Shown: positions 31,218 through 42,613 of the stretch, piece after piece
Position numbering within the stretch: the stretch's first letter is position 1
Layout: the number at the start of each line of letters is the position of its first letter
From: JAGOMW01 sp964596675
GTDB taxonomy: Bacteria > Patescibacteriota > Gracilibacteria > BD1-5 > UBA2023
Assembly: GCA_964596675.1 (NCBI GenBank)
Contig: CAZQUZ010000002.1
Location: 62,001-126,000 of the forward strand
Reading direction: 5' to 3'
DNA length: 64,000 nucleotides
Made by a program: the position numbers and the translations under genes
Notes under the pieces: model-generated
What the model saw: only the letters and a program-made list of their open reading frames with translations
What the model was told of the DNA's origin: nothing
The model's database searches: none

Positions 31218-31454
31218 CTAGAATTCGAGTTTTTGTGTATTCGTGGATGGGGACTTACTCGGAGTAGTGTCGGTGAGTATCTTATATGCTCAGAAGATGG
31301 CGATGAGAATAATGGTAATCAGATATATCCTGAGCACTATCTTCAGTGATGGTGAATAATCACGAAATGTGCCTATATGCATGACGACTATCATCACAAA
31401 GGCAAAGAGTATGATCAGTACCGCGAGATATATGATGAGAAGTGTAATCGGCAT
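31218..31454 (-). CDS. Small membrane protein, 78 residues
   Basis: The frame from ATG 31454 to TAG 31218 has one TGA glycine (IAIFGAYKI). There are two hydrophobic segments, ITLLIIYLAVLIILFAFVMI near the N-terminus and VLRIYLITIILIAIF further on, then a polar Ser/Thr-rich tail (TDTTPSKSPSTNTQ). The tail is probably outside or cytoplasmic; topology is unclear. Lies between the Pro-rich gene and ychF on the same strand. Not recognised. Confidence 0.6.
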
Positions 31455-31503
31455 AGAAAAACAAAAAGCTCATATATAGACTATTTATTTTTCTCTAAAA
31501 AAC

Positions 31504-31539
31504 AAGAAAAAAGAAGTCTCGTGAGACTTCTTTTTTCTT
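31504..31539. terminator. Terminator, 17-bp arms
   Basis: AAGAAAAAAGAAGTCTC and its exact reverse complement around a 2-nt centre, just past the stop of the Pro-rich gene. A- and T-runs on both sides make it usable in either direction. Confidence 0.85.
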
Positions 31540-32523
31540 TTATGCATCTACATGTTCCACTTTATGGTGTTTATGGACTGGATGTTTTGCTCCGATGTCT
31601 TCGAGTGTTGACTCGACGCTCGTCACTTGTTTTTTATTTTCTTCATCTTTTTTTAGTTCTGTCTCGAGTATTTTTCTCATATGCATAGCATGCTCACGTT
31701 CCTTATCCATGATGAGCTTCTCTGTGTGTGCAGTCTTTTCGAGTTCAGTAAAGCGGAGTTTTTCCATCTTATATCCGAGCTCTTCCGTCTCTTTCGCAGT
31801 ATGACGAGTATCAATATTTCCGATCATGACATCGATGTTGGCGAGTGACTTTTCGATAAATTCTCGTGGAGTCGAAAAGTTGTGAGTAGAATCGATCACT
31901 TCGTTCATAGGAGCTGGTGTTATAGGAGTTTCTGTGTTTGATGTTATCGGAGCTGGAGCCTCGACGATAGGAGTGATAGTAGGCTCTGCTGCCATGATGC
32001 TATCGAATATACTACCACTGTTTGATACTACCGGAGCTGGAGTCGTGACAGTAGCTACTTCGGGAACTGGAGTTGGAGCTGGTGTCGGTGTACTCTCGAA
32101 CATTTCAGTCAGAGGAGTTGGTGTCTGAGGTACGATAGTTTCTACTGCTGCTGGAGTCGGGTCAATAACAGGACTCTCAATAGATGCTACAGGAGTGGGG
32201 ATCATTTCTGCTACCGTATTCGATGGAGCTGGGACTACTGACTCGATAATCGGAGCTGGAGTCGATACGAGTATAGAGCTCGTATCTGCCTCTGCATGGA
32301 GAGTCGGAGCAGTGGCACTAGCATTCATGGCATCGATATTCTGACTCTCTGTATCAGCTCAAAATACAGTCTCTTCAGATGATTTCTCTATGATGATAGG
32401 AGTATCGTCGTGTGGAGGCTGTCCGCTCCCTGTGGGAGTTGTTCCTCCGCTCACACCACTGAGTGGGTCTGCCTGAGCGCCAGTATGTTCTGGTTTTTTG
32501 AGGATGTCGTCAAAAAGTCACAT
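31540..32523 (-). CDS. Proline/threonine-rich protein with C-terminal coiled coil
   Basis: Predicted 327 residues. MGLFDDILKKPEH opens the protein, and the next 200 residues are low-complexity Pro/Thr/Ala/Val (repeated TPTPAPTPVPE and PAPI units). The last 100 residues are charged and helical (IEKSLANIDVMIGNIDTRH, then KMEKLRFTELEKT and a coiled-coil stretch) and end in a His-rich tail (HPVHKHHKVEHVDA). No signal peptide or membrane helix, so it may be a cytoplasmic scaffold. Not assigned to a family. Its Gly content is low and only the start region uses TGA (second codon). Confidence 0.65.
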
Positions 32524-32638
32524 AAGAGTAAAAATTAATAATACAAAGAAAGCATATCACTTCTTTTTTTAAAATGCAAATTTTGACGCATTTTTTATTT
32601 TTACTGGAAAAAATACATATTTTTCATACACTCACGTC

Positions 32639-35600
32639 ATGTCATTTGTCCACCTCCATACACATTCACACTATACATTCCAGCGCTCACTCGGGACTCC
32701 TGAGATGATAGCGAAAAAAGCAAAAGAACATGGGCAGACTGCTATCGCACTCACGGATACCGGGAATATGTACGGAGCATTTGAGTTCTATAAGGCGTGT
32801 AAATCTGAGGGCGTGAAGCCTATCGTATGAGTCGAGTTCCTCATCTCGAAAAAATGAAGAGCCAATCGTGATAAGGATAATGAGATATATGAGATAGTAC
32901 TCCTCGCGAAAAATATCGAATGATACCAACACCTCATCGAGCTCGTCACACTCTCCCAGCTCGAGTGATATATATGAGGTCGTCCTCGTATCGACTTCGA
33001 GCTCCTCGAAGAGTATCATGGTGGACTCATCGGACTCTCTGGTTCTATGTATGGTGAGATAGCGCAGATGATATCGACGGGTCGAGATGAGTCACTCATC
33101 TGTGAGCGTATCGACTACTATACGAGAGTATTCGGTGAGGGGCACTACTATCTCGAGATGGAGGAGCATCCAGATAAGCCGCTCCAGTGAAATATAAACA
33201 ACACTATCATCGCACTCGGTAAAAAATACGGCTATGAATATGTCGGTACGAATAATAGCTACTATATATCGCCAGATGACGCCTCAGTGCAGGATATGAT
33301 GATGTCGGTCGCAGATGGACGAGCTCTCGATGATCCAGATCGTACGACACTCATGAATGGTGACTACTCTATACGCTCGTCTCGTGAGATGGAGGAGCTC
33401 TTCGTCTATGCGCCGAAAGCATATGAAAATACCGCGAAAATCGCTGACATGATAGATCTCCAGATAGCCTATGGAGACTATAAGATACCAAAATTTCCAC
33501 TTTCAGTGAGTGATATGGAGCTCTATAGATCATTTCTCAGTCACTATGATGCTGGATATCAGAAGCTCAGTGAAGAAGAATGGTTTCTCCGAAAACTCTG
33601 TATCGATGGACTCCTCGGTCGATATGATATCGCTCTCGATGATGATGCCAAAAATACCATGATATCAAAACTCGTGGTCTCTCGTCCAGAAAAAAAGCTT
33701 TCTGATATGAGTCTCGATGAGCTTCATGTACTCTCAGAAGCACATTATCCAGATTCAAAAAAATTACTTATCGCGAAAATAAGTGATAATGAAAAAGAGA
33801 TTATCAGTCGTCTCGAGTATGAGCTCCTCGTCGTAGATCTCATGGGATTTAATGGATATTTTTGTATCGTGGCGGACTTTATCAAGTATGGAAAAGAAAA
33901 TGGTGTCCCAGTCGGGCCGGGCCGTGGATCCGCAGCAGGTGCTATACTCGCGTATCTCTCAGGTATCACCGATATCGATCCACTTCGCTATGGTCTCCTT
34001 TTTGAGCGATTTCTGAATCCCTCTCGTGTCTCCATGCCAGATATCGATGTAGACTTTTCGGATGAGGGACGTGATAAGGTGCTCACCTATGTCCGTGAGA
34101 AATACGGAGCAGATCATGTGGCTCAGGTATGTACATTTGGTACACTCGCAGCGCGTGCAGCAGTGAAAGATGCATGACGTGCTTTTGGTGTGCCATTTGG
34201 CGAGATGAATACCTTTGCGAAGCTCATACCCGCGCGGCCGGGTATCAGCCTCCTCCAGGCACTCGAAGAATCCACAGAGTTTAAGACCGCGTATGATACC
34301 GATGAAAAGTATAAAAAAATCGTCGATACTGCTCTCAAGATGGAGGGCTCTGTACGTCAGCTCTGAGTCCATGCCTGTGCGGTCATCATCGCTCCAGAGC
34401 CGATGAAGCACTTCTGTCCACTCCAGCCACCACCGAAAGATCCGACCTCTATCGTGACGCAGTTTTCTGCTGGTCCACTCGAAGAGCTCTGACTCCTGAA
34501 GATGGACTTTCTCTGACTCCGTAACCTCTCTATCCTCGACCGAGCCAAAAAAATCGTCCAGGAAGTCCACTCTATAGAGGTAGACCTCCTAAAGATAGAC
34601 TATGAAGATCCGAAAGTACTCGCACTCTTTGGTGAGGGTGATATGACGGGAGTATTTCAGTTCGAATCGGCGGGGATGCGACGCTATCTCAAGGAACTCA
34701 AACCATCTGCTTTCGAAGACCTCATCGCGATGGTATCACTCTATCGTCCTGGTCCTATGGGATATATTCCAGACTTTATCGATCGAAAGTTCGGACGTAA
34801 GACGGTAGAGTATCCACACCCGTCACTCGAAGCAATCCTCCGTCCGACTTATGGTATCGCGGTATATCAGGAGCAGATTATGCAGCTTGTACAGGCATTC
34901 GCAGGGTTTTCTCTCGGTGAGGCGGATATCCTCCGTCGTGCTATCGGTAAGAAAAAATATGAACTCCTTATGGAACAACGAGGCAAATTTATCACGGCTG
35001 CGAGCAAGGAGTGACATCCAGAAGAGCTCGCGATATATATCTTCGATGAGATTATCGAGCCATTTGCTGGATATGGATTCAATAAATCGCACGCAGCCTG
35101 CTATGCGATGATCGCCTATCAGACGGCTCATATGAAGACCTACTATCCGACCGAGTTCATGGTCGCGATGATGACCTCAGATGAGGAAGATACAGATCGT
35201 ATACGTCTCGAGATAGAAGAAGCGCGCCAGAAAGACCTCAAAATCCTCCCACCAGATATCAATGAATCTCGAAAACACTTTACCTATATAGATGCGCATA
35301 CTATCCGTTTTGGACTCAAGGCGATCAAGTGACTCGGTGATGGTCCAGTGGATACTATACTCGCAGCACGGAAGTGAGGTGAGTTCACTTCCCTATATGA
35401 CTGTATCGAGCGCACGGGTGGAGATGTGATCAATAAAAAATCTCTCGAATCACTCATCTACTCATGAGCACTCGATAGATTCGGTGAACGTGCGAGTCTC
35501 CTAGCCTCTATCGTGAAGATGAGCGCATATGAAAAAGAGATACAGTCTAAACGCGAAACATCGCAAATAGGATTATTCGATATTTCTGATGATACGGGGA

Positions 35601-36520
35601 GCCACGGAGCCCAGTTCGAGCTGACCAAGACGGAGCCTCTCTCATTCGAGGCGCGTATGAAGTGAGAAAAAGCGATGATAGGATATCCTGTATCAGGACA
35701 TCCGCTCGATGGTATGTCTGACTTTATCCGTGCGAGATCTAAAAATCTCGGTCCCATATTCGAATGGATGGCATCACTCGATGAGGTCGTCGTAGCACCC
35801 ATCGTTTCGTCAGTATCTGTATCTGAGGAGTGAGAACCGAGCGATCCGCTCGAGCCAAGTGAATCACTCACGGATAACGATGTTCCACCACCTCCAGAGC
35901 TCCCTCCTATCGAAGAAGAAAGAGAGGAATCCATCTATGCTCAGCTCATATGAGTAGTCGCGAATGTTCGCAAGATGCAGACAAAGTCTGGTGGCATGAT
36001 GCTCGTGGCAGTTGTAGAGACGGTGGGGTTTGATTTTCGTGTCGTGATATTCCCGAAAGACTATGAGAAATACGAATCCAAGATAGAAGAAGATACTATC
36101 GTCGTCGTCGATGGTCGCGTGAAGTTCGATCGAGAGGCGGGTGAGATTAGTATATTTCCATCGGCAGGATTCGGGAAAAAACGCATGGACAGCGATGGTG
36201 CAGTGAAGTGTTTTTCTATCTCCGCATTTCGTGAGATGGCCTTCTCGAAGATGAGGACATCTGATGCTCCGAAGGACTTGCCTGATGCAGAGCCATTTCT
36301 CGATGTAAAAGTAGGTACTACGGAGGCGGCTCGCTCTATCATCGATATCCCATCTTTCTGGACCAAGGAAGACCTCCTCGATCTCCGTGACTTCCTCGAG
36401 AAGTCAGAACCATGACTCACTCCTGTCTGGATACGGATACATGGACTCGAGAAAGATACGAAGTTCTCTATCGCATCTCTCGCAGATCTCGAGAGTTGGC
36501 TCGAGAAGAAAGGAGTCTAA
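32639..36520 (+). CDS. dnaE: DNA polymerase III alpha subunit
   Basis: Replicative polymerase of 1293 predicted residues. The PHP domain opens with FVHLHTHSHYTFQ. Its second metal motif reads LTDTGNMYGAFEFY where active PHP domains have DHG, so the PHP proofreading site looks degenerate. The palm has VGPGRGSAAGAILAYLSG and MPDIDVDF with the catalytic aspartates. The fingers have GVFQFESAGMRRYL, and a helix-hairpin-helix and an OB fold (MLVAVVETVGFDFRVVIF) follow. An acidic, proline-rich linker (residues about 1058-1100, PPPPELPPIEEE) separates these from the OB fold. Many TGA glycines occur. It stands alone, convergent with the CYTH gene 4 nt away. Confidence 0.96.
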
Positions 36521-36524
36521 GCAT

Positions 36525-37697
36525 TTATTGAGTATCTGATAAAAACATTTCTATCGTAGCTCTATCTCGTCGGAGGAATCCACTATTGATATGCGTTTGA
36601 AACGGATGTTCTTTATACCTTTCCCATTCCCTCTGGATAAATGTATCATATATACTCCTTCTCGCATCCTCAGCTAGCGTGGCTTCATACTGGGATATCG
36701 TATATCCGAGAGATGCGATGTAGGCCTTGTACTTTATGCCGATGCTTTCTAGCCATTTTGACTCTTCTTCCGTGACACGTCCAGAAAAGGGGTTTCTGCG
36801 AGCGATAGCGTCATGCATGATAAATTGGTCCTTATAGAGAGTATTACTCAGTCTTTCGTAGTGTGCCTGTTTTCTTGGTGCCAGGAGTTTTGAGCTGAGA
36901 TGACTCTCTATGATGAATCGTATATCGTTTTGTATAGATGCTAGATCTAGTCATAAACTTCAGAATTTCTTCGCATCAGCAATCGATTTATTTCTCTTAT
37001 ATATTTTAATCTCATGTTCATCCATTCATGCTGTTGTTTTTCGATATTCAGCTTCTATTTCTGTCTCTAGCTTTGTTTGCTTATCTACTTGTATCTTTCC
37101 ATAGTGCTCTACCATTTTTTGGACATTCATCATGGAGTGAGATTTTTTGGTATATCCGAGTATCTCCGCTACTCTTTGAACCATCGATGTCGCTCTCGCG
37201 AGAGCCTCACTCTGTCATATTTTTGTATCGGTAAGAGATTTTGCTTCTATCTCCATATATGTCGGGATAGTCGTACCATTTATGGTATCATATGTATCTA
37301 TAGCGACCTCTACACTTCCCTCTTCGAGTGAGAGTATGTATGCAGTGCGAGTCTTCGTATTCGATGTGATGACACTATATCAGAGTGATTCCGCGAGAGT
37401 GTATATATCACTAAAGCTATATTTTCCGATGATGATGTTCTGCTCTTCGGAAATGCTGATATGCTCTCATCATGTTGCTGCTAGTTGCTTTACCTTGCGT
37501 TCGAGGGTGAGGATATCACCATCTTGTCTCAGGCGATACTGATCTCCGTGGCGATCTCGTATCCAGGTCGTCACGAGGAGTCGTGGAATTCATATGATAG
37601 CTCAGAGCGTAGTGAGTTCTCTGTGTATAGCGACTGTATCGATGTCGAGGATGCGCATCTCGACTTCGAGGTTCTGGAGAGAGTTTATGGCTTTCAT
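36525..37697 (-). CDS. CYTH-domain protein with C-terminal helical extension
   Basis: Predicted 390 residues. The N-terminal 190 residues carry CYTH hallmarks: a conserved acidic start (NLEVEMRILDI in place of ExExK), DQYRLRQDGDILTLERK, VEVAIDTYD and PTYMEIEAKSL. CYTH enzymes bind triphosphates in a beta tunnel (adenylate cyclase class IV, thiamine or inorganic triphosphatases). The remaining 200 residues are helical and charged, from about VQRVAEILGYTKKS on, and I cannot assign them. The first motif being EVEMR, with Met in place of one Glu/Lys position, leaves activity uncertain. The gene is divergent from the TrmB-like regulator. Confidence 0.75.
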
Positions 37698-37780
37698 GGG
37701 TGAAATATTATGAGATATATGACGAGTATATCCGATGGAGAAATATCTCTTCGAAAAAGTACTATATTTGTCATAAAAAT

Positions 37781-37808
37781 TTTACAATATACTCGATAAA
37801 CATATACT
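37781..37808 (+). promoter_or_regulatory. Promoter of the TrmB-like gene
   Basis: TTTACA (37781-37786), 16-nt spacer, TATACT (37803-37808), 34-nt leader. The leader contains the palindrome CACAAATTGTG near 37829-37839, a candidate operator for autoregulation. Confidence 0.55.
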
Positions 37809-37842
37809 GGTATATATTTTTATTTGTCACAAATTGTGTCAT

Positions 37843-38580
37843 ATGGTGAATAACTTTGTCCGTGTACTCGAAAATCTCTGACTTACGACTATCGTGGCAG
37901 AGATTTATGTCGCACTGTTCGAGCTCAGAACTGGGAGTATACAGGATATCGCCAGGCAGTCCTGACTTCATCGGACACAGATATATCGACACATGCCACT
38001 TATGCTCGAGGAGGGTCTTATCACTGAGATGCTCGACTGAAAGAGAAAGCGCTATATCCCGAATGCTCCGAATCGTATCCTCGCGAGCTATGAGAAAAAG
38101 CGCGATGCCCAGATAGCTATGATGAGTCATATGCAGAGCCTCTATGATGAGCACCATACTCACTCCAAAATCCTTTATAAAAAATGAAGAGCTGGCATCT
38201 CAGACTTCTACTCGGATGTGGTGGATTCACTCCCGCGCGGATGAGTGTTTTATCGTATCACGACAGAGAAAGATACGAAACATATCGATGATACCTATAT
38301 CCCATCAGACTATAAAAAACGGCGTGATGAGAAAGAGATAGAGCGTATGATTATCATGAGCGAGTCCAATGCAAAAAAGAAGACCAAAAAACTCGAACGA
38401 GAAATCCATACACTTCCCGATGATAAAGTGATATTTGATGACGATATATCCTTTACGATATATGGTGAGAAGATTGCCTATATAGACTTCACGAAAGAGC
38501 TCAGCATCATCATAGAAGATGCTACGATAGCTGAGTTCCATAAAAAACTCTTTCGGATACTCTATGACTCTCTCTCATAA
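37843..38580 (+). CDS. TrmB/HTH-type transcriptional regulator
   Basis: Predicted 245 residues. The N-terminal 80 residues form a TrmB-like winged helix: VRVLENLGLTTIVAEIYVALFE, SIQDIARQSGLHRTQIYRHM, then LEEGLITEMLDGKRKRYIP. A coiled segment and a C-terminal ligand/effector-like domain follow (IIMSESNAKKKTKKLE, then VIFDDDISFTIYGEKIAYIDF). TrmB-type proteins are commoner in archaea but also known in candidate phyla. The palindrome upstream may be its own operator. It is divergent from the CYTH gene, which it may control (inference from layout). Confidence 0.75.
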
Positions 38581-38585
38581 AAAAA

Positions 38586-38605
38586 GACCCACAGTGATGT
38601 GAGTC
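38586..38605 (-). terminator. Terminator of the 38628 gene
   Basis: On the minus strand GACTCAC, 6-nt loop, GTGGGTC (one G-T pair), then a run of T reaching the stop of the convergent TrmB-like gene. Confidence 0.7.
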
Positions 38606-38627
38606 AAGATTGCCATAGAAAGCGCAA

Positions 38628-38828
38628 TCATCGAATAAATCCTTTGAGCTGTAAAACTTCCTGGACATCTTTTCCTTTCAGATCAGATATTTCTTGACCT
38701 GATGAATTAGACCAATTTTTAGGAGAATTTTGCCATCGACGAAGTCCAGTGTAGGAGCCATTGACGTACATATCTCCATTATTATAAATCGTTATGCTTT
38801 TACCTTGGATAGTAGTATCCAAAATCAT
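38628..38828 (-). CDS. Small hypothetical protein, 66 residues
   Basis: MILDTTIQGKSITIYNNGD begins a compact, mainly beta-looking soluble protein with no signal peptide. All its glycines use GGN codons. An AAGGAAA ribosome-binding site, a TTGACA/TATACT promoter and a terminator support expression as a single gene. Family not recognised. Confidence 0.6.
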   Translation of the reverse strand: MILDTTIQGKSITIYNNGDMYVNGSYTGLRRWQNSPKNWSNSSGQEISDLKGKDVQEVLQLKGFIR

Positions 38829-38860
38829 GATGCTTTCCTTTTAAAAATGATGGCAGAATC

Positions 38861-38890
38861 AGTATACTCTAGAGGAACTACTTTTGTCAA
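38861..38890 (-). promoter_or_regulatory. Promoter of the 38628 gene
   Basis: Minus strand: TTGACA, 18-nt spacer, TATACT. Between it and the helicase gene (38891-39123) I see no gene: only T-rich sequence, a TATAAT at 39054-39059 that may serve the helicase, and a 14-bp tandem repeat. Confidence 0.65.
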
Positions 38891-39080
38891 ATTATCTTTT
38901 GCTTTTTCTGCTTTTTGCGATATATTCACCGCACAATTTCTTTTTCCCGAGGAGCGTATATATCTATAGAGATAGCTTCTCCCCATATCTGGAGCTGTTT
39001 ACTACCCCGTCTTTCGAGCGTTATCGAGAGCAATCTTCGTCGTAAATCTTCCCTATAATATAAGAAGATATTGTATTTTT

Positions 39081-39108
39081 ATCTTTCTCGCGATATCTTT
39101 CTCGCGAG
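39081..39108 (+). repeat. 14-bp tandem repeat in the helicase leader
   Basis: ATCTTTCTCGCGAT followed by ATCTTTCTCGCGAG. It lies between the helicase promoter and its start codon; the CTCGCGAG portion is palindromic. Could be a regulatory element in the 5' leader. Confidence 0.5.
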
Positions 39109-39123
39109 TTTACCCATTTTTTT

Positions 39124-40668
39124 ATGTCTTTTTCGACTCTTTCTCTCCGCCCAGAAATCCTCCAGGCTCTCACTGATCTCGGCTATCATGACCCGACTGA
39201 GGTACAGTCTCAGGTCATCCCAGTTGCTCTCGCTGGTAAAAATATCATCGTCCAGTCTCAGACTGGTAGCGGTAAGACAGCAGCGTTCTGTATCCCAGCA
39301 CTCAATACTATCGATACCAAGGCTCGTACTCCACAGGTACTCATCCTCGAGCCGACTCGTGAGCTCGCGTCACAGACTCGTGATGAGGTATTTAACCTCT
39401 CTCGCCATATGCGCATGGGATCTCTCGCGGTCTACGGTGGGTCTCCTATCTGGAAACAAAAAGAGGGACTTCGTGCAGGTCCTCAGGTCATCATCGCGAC
39501 TCCAGGTCGTCTCATGGACCTCATGGAACGTGGATGGATCAATCTCGATGACGTCACGACACTCATACTCGATGAGGTAGATCAGATGATGGATATGGGA
39601 TTTGCTCCTGCAGTGACTGAGATCTGGGAGTCTCTCAAATGACTCAAACAAGTCCTCACATTTTCTGCAACCTATACAAAAGAAATCACTCGCATGCTCG
39701 ATACGCATATAAAGGGTGAAGTCGAGTCACTCATACTCTCGAAAGCCCCTACTGTCGATACGATCGATCATGTATTTATGCGTGTCGGTATCCGAGATAA
39801 ATATCCAGTATTGAAGCGCATCCTCGAGCGTTTTCCTGAGGATAAAGTGATGATATTTACCGCGAAAAAACATGAGACAGAAGAGCTCGAGCGATACCTC
39901 TATCGTGATGGATTCTCTGCAGCGTATATCCATGGTGATATGCAGCAGCGAGATCGTATGCGTGCTCTCAAAGACTTTAAGGAGGGGCATGTACGTATCT
40001 TTATCGGTACCGATGTCGCATCTCGTGGTCTCAATATGAATAATATCAATCTCGTCGTAAACTATCATGTGCCACATGATCCAGAGAGTTATATCCATCG
40101 TATCGGTCGTACTGGTCGTGCTGGAGCATCTGGACATGCTATTATGCTCGTATCATCTGAGGAGACTCGTACATTTCAGCGTATCGAGCGTATGCATAAG
40201 ATAGAAATCACAGAAGTTGATGTTGAGGGTGTTATTATTCCACGCGTCAAAGAAGAGCGTCGATCATTTGGTGGAGGAAGTAGTGGAGGCTCTGGAGGTG
40301 GATACCGCGGACGCGGAGGATACGGTGGACGCAGTGGTAGTGGTGGTGGAGGATATAGTGGTCGCAGCTCTGGCGGCGGCGGATATCGCGGTCGTAGTTC
40401 TGAGGGTGGATCTGAGGGTGGAGGATACCGTGGTGGAGCGTCTGATCGTCCAGCTCGTGATGGTGAGGGTGGAGGTGGATATCGTGGAGGAAGTGGTGGT
40501 GGTTCTGGTGGTGGCTACCGTGGGGGTTCATCTTCTGGTGGAGGATATCGTGGAAGTAGTGGTGGTGGTTCTGGTGGCAGCTATCAGCGAGAGTCATCGA
40601 GCAGACCCTCTTCTTCTGGTGGATATAAGAGCTACCGAGATCGTGATGCTGGTGGATCTCACGAATAA
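39124..40668 (+). CDS. DEAD-box RNA helicase with Gly/Arg/Ser-rich tail
   Basis: Predicted 514 residues. Helicase motifs in order: Q motif region (LGYHDPTEVQSQVIP), AQTGSGKT-type QSQTGSGKTAAF (I), PTRELA (Ia), TPGRLMD (Ib), LDEVD (II), FSAT (III), then FIGTDVASRGLN (V) and YIHRIGRTGRAG (VI). Motif II reads DEVD rather than DEAD. From about residue 380 the tail is repeats of GGGYRGR/GGSGGG type, like the RNA-binding tails of RhlE-like helicases. It should unwind structured RNA in ribosome assembly or mRNA decay. About 59 tail glycines are all GGN; the whole gene has a single TGA, after WESLK. Confidence 0.94.
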
Positions 40669-40700
40669 TAAAAAAGAGGCGCAAGCCTCTTTTTTATTAT
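40665..40700. terminator. Bidirectional terminator
   Basis: ATAATAAAAAAGAGGC, GCAA loop, GCCTCTTTTTTATTAT; a perfect 16-bp stem shared by the convergent helicase and glycosyltransferase genes, overlapping both stop codons. Confidence 0.9.
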
Positions 40701-41866
40701 ATAGTTCCGTTATCGAGATAATTCTGGAGTTTTTTTCCGAAATTTTCGAGCGAGAATTCATCAGCTCGTTTGATACAGTTTTCCTTCAGTTCGAGAGAGT
40801 GTTCTGGCGTGAGTATGCGCACCGCATCTATGAGATTATATACGGTGAATTCGGGTGAGAGGAGTATCCCAGTTTTTCCATGGATGAGACTCTCTTTATA
40901 TCCACCCTCATCTACTGCGATCACTGGAATACCGCAGGACATACTCTCGGTACATACAGAACCAAAGTCTTCATCTTTCCCTACGGCTATACTCGCTACC
41001 GCACTTCCGAGTACTTTTATGAGCTCGAGGTCTGAGCTTATTTCATGAAAGAAGATATTATTATATCCACGAGCCATATGCATGACAGATGTTTTTTCGG
41101 TATCAGTTTCATTATAAAAAATGACAATATTTTTCTCAGGCATATGCATAAATGCATGCACTATCCTATCGACTCTTTTTTGCTTTTCGAGACGAGAGAG
41201 TGATATATAATAATTAGAAATTTCTTTTTCTATTACAGATTCTACATTATTATGCTCCTGTACTATGAAGGCAGTTTTTTCTTTTGCTGGACGATATCTG
41301 AGTGTATTGACTGGTGGATAGAGCACGATGATATCTTCTCTTTTGGACCATTTTTGGAGCCAGAGCTTATTCATCTCAGAATTCGTGAAGATTTTTTGTA
41401 CCTTTCGGAGCTCATATTTATAGAGGATTTTTCTCAGAAAGAGCGCAATCGCATAAAATTCATGAAAGAAAAACGGAACTTCTGCCATATATGCCTTTCT
41501 ACCATCGAATAATTCATGTGGGAGTGAGTGTGCATAGTATATGGTTTCTGTGCCCGGAAGTACCATATGTATAGCCGTGATGGCCTCATTTGATACTATG
41601 AGCCGTTCATAATTTTTCGTGATTTTTCGTGACCAAAAAAATCCCCATTTCATGCGGAAAAATCATGTCCATCCTCTCTGCATTTTATGAAACAATTCAT
41701 AAATTTTCCCATGATATCAGAGAGATTTTGGATCATAACAATTCTTGGACCATATAGCAGTAGCGATATCTGCGAAAAGGATATTCGCCATACTTATATT
41801 CATCCGCTCTGCACCAGAACGTGTCGTGAATTCATCATGAAATATAAGAGTTTTTGTATCTGTCAT
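40697..41866 (-). CDS. Glycosyltransferase, family 4 type
   Basis: Predicted 389 residues with a GT-B layout. The N-terminal acceptor domain (LIFHDEFTTRSGAERMN, then TIYYAHSLPHELFDGRK) precedes a C-terminal GT1-type donor domain with YISLSRLEKQKRVDRIVHAF and the nucleotide-sugar signature CTESMSCGIPVIAVDEGGYKE. It probably transfers a hexose from an NDP-sugar to a lipid or polysaccharide on the cell surface. The start at 41866 is chosen because the frame continues upstream of 41653 through two TGA glycines and starts naturally with MTDTKTLIFHDEF. Donor and acceptor unknown. Confidence 0.85.
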
Positions 41867-41988
41867 ACTATGAGAATATCACATTCTTCATTTTTTTGCA
41901 AAAATCAGGATCGATTTTTGATTCATTTTTTGAGTTTTTTTATTTTTCCTATATACTCCTCTCTGTACTCTCTTATCTTTCTTCTCCT

Positions 41989-42609
41989 ATGGCGAAACAT
42001 CTCAAACATCCAAAATCAAAAAAACATGTAGTTACTGATTTTCTCGTGCCGACGATCATCGATAAAGTCGGCGGACAGGAGCGCGCATATGATATCTACT
42101 CTCGCCTCCTCGAGGATCGTATCATATTCCTCGGGGATGCTATCGACTCTGCGGTCGCGAATACTGTCATCGCACAGCTCCTCTACCTCGAGAAAGTCGA
42201 CCCAAAATCTCCTATCACCCTCTATGTGAACTCTCCAGGTGGACATGTGACCGCCGGTCTCGCTATCTATGATACCATGCAGTCGATAAAGCCCGATGTC
42301 ATCACGGTCGCAGTCGGCCTCGCAGCCTCTATGGGATCTATCATCCTCTGTGGTGGTGCTAAGGGAAAGCGCTATGCTCTCCCTCATGCTGAGATCATGA
42401 TCCATCAGCCACTCGGTGGCATGGAGGGTCAGGCTATCGATATAAAGATCGCAGCAGATCATATCATAAAAACCGGTGAGACGCTCTATGCGATCCTCGC
42501 GAAGCACTCTGGACAAAAGATCGACACTGTACGCAAGGACTGTGACCGAGATAACTATATGTCTTCACAGGATGCTCTCGAATATGGACTTATCGATAAG
42601 ATTATATAG
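41989..42609 (+). CDS. clpP: ATP-dependent Clp protease proteolytic subunit
   Basis: Predicted 206 residues forming the tetradecameric serine protease. Catalytic triad: Ser in GLAASMGSIILCGG, His in PHAEIMIHQPLGG, Asp in CDRDNYMSSQDALEYG. The start is ATG 41989 (MAKHLKHPKSKKH); the longer frame upstream is T-rich leader. All glycines are GGN, with no TGA, consistent with high expression. It begins the plus-strand series that runs to the AMMECR1-like gene. No clpX is adjacent. Confidence 0.97.
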   Translation: MAKHLKHPKSKKHVVTDFLVPTIIDKVGGQERAYDIYSRLLEDRIIFLGDAIDSAVANTVIAQLLYLEKVDPKSPITLYVNSPGGHVTAGLAIYDTMQSIKPDVITVAVGLAASMGSIILCGGAKGKRYALPHAEIMIHQPLGGMEGQAIDIKIAADHIIKTGETLYAILAKHSGQKIDTVRKDCDRDNYMSSQDALEYGLIDKII

Positions 42610-42613
42610 TTCT

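Noticed and set aside
40247..40684. His-rich minus-strand frame opposite the helicase tail
   Set aside because: It is the complement of Gly-rich codons and has no start signal; a shadow of the helicase gene.
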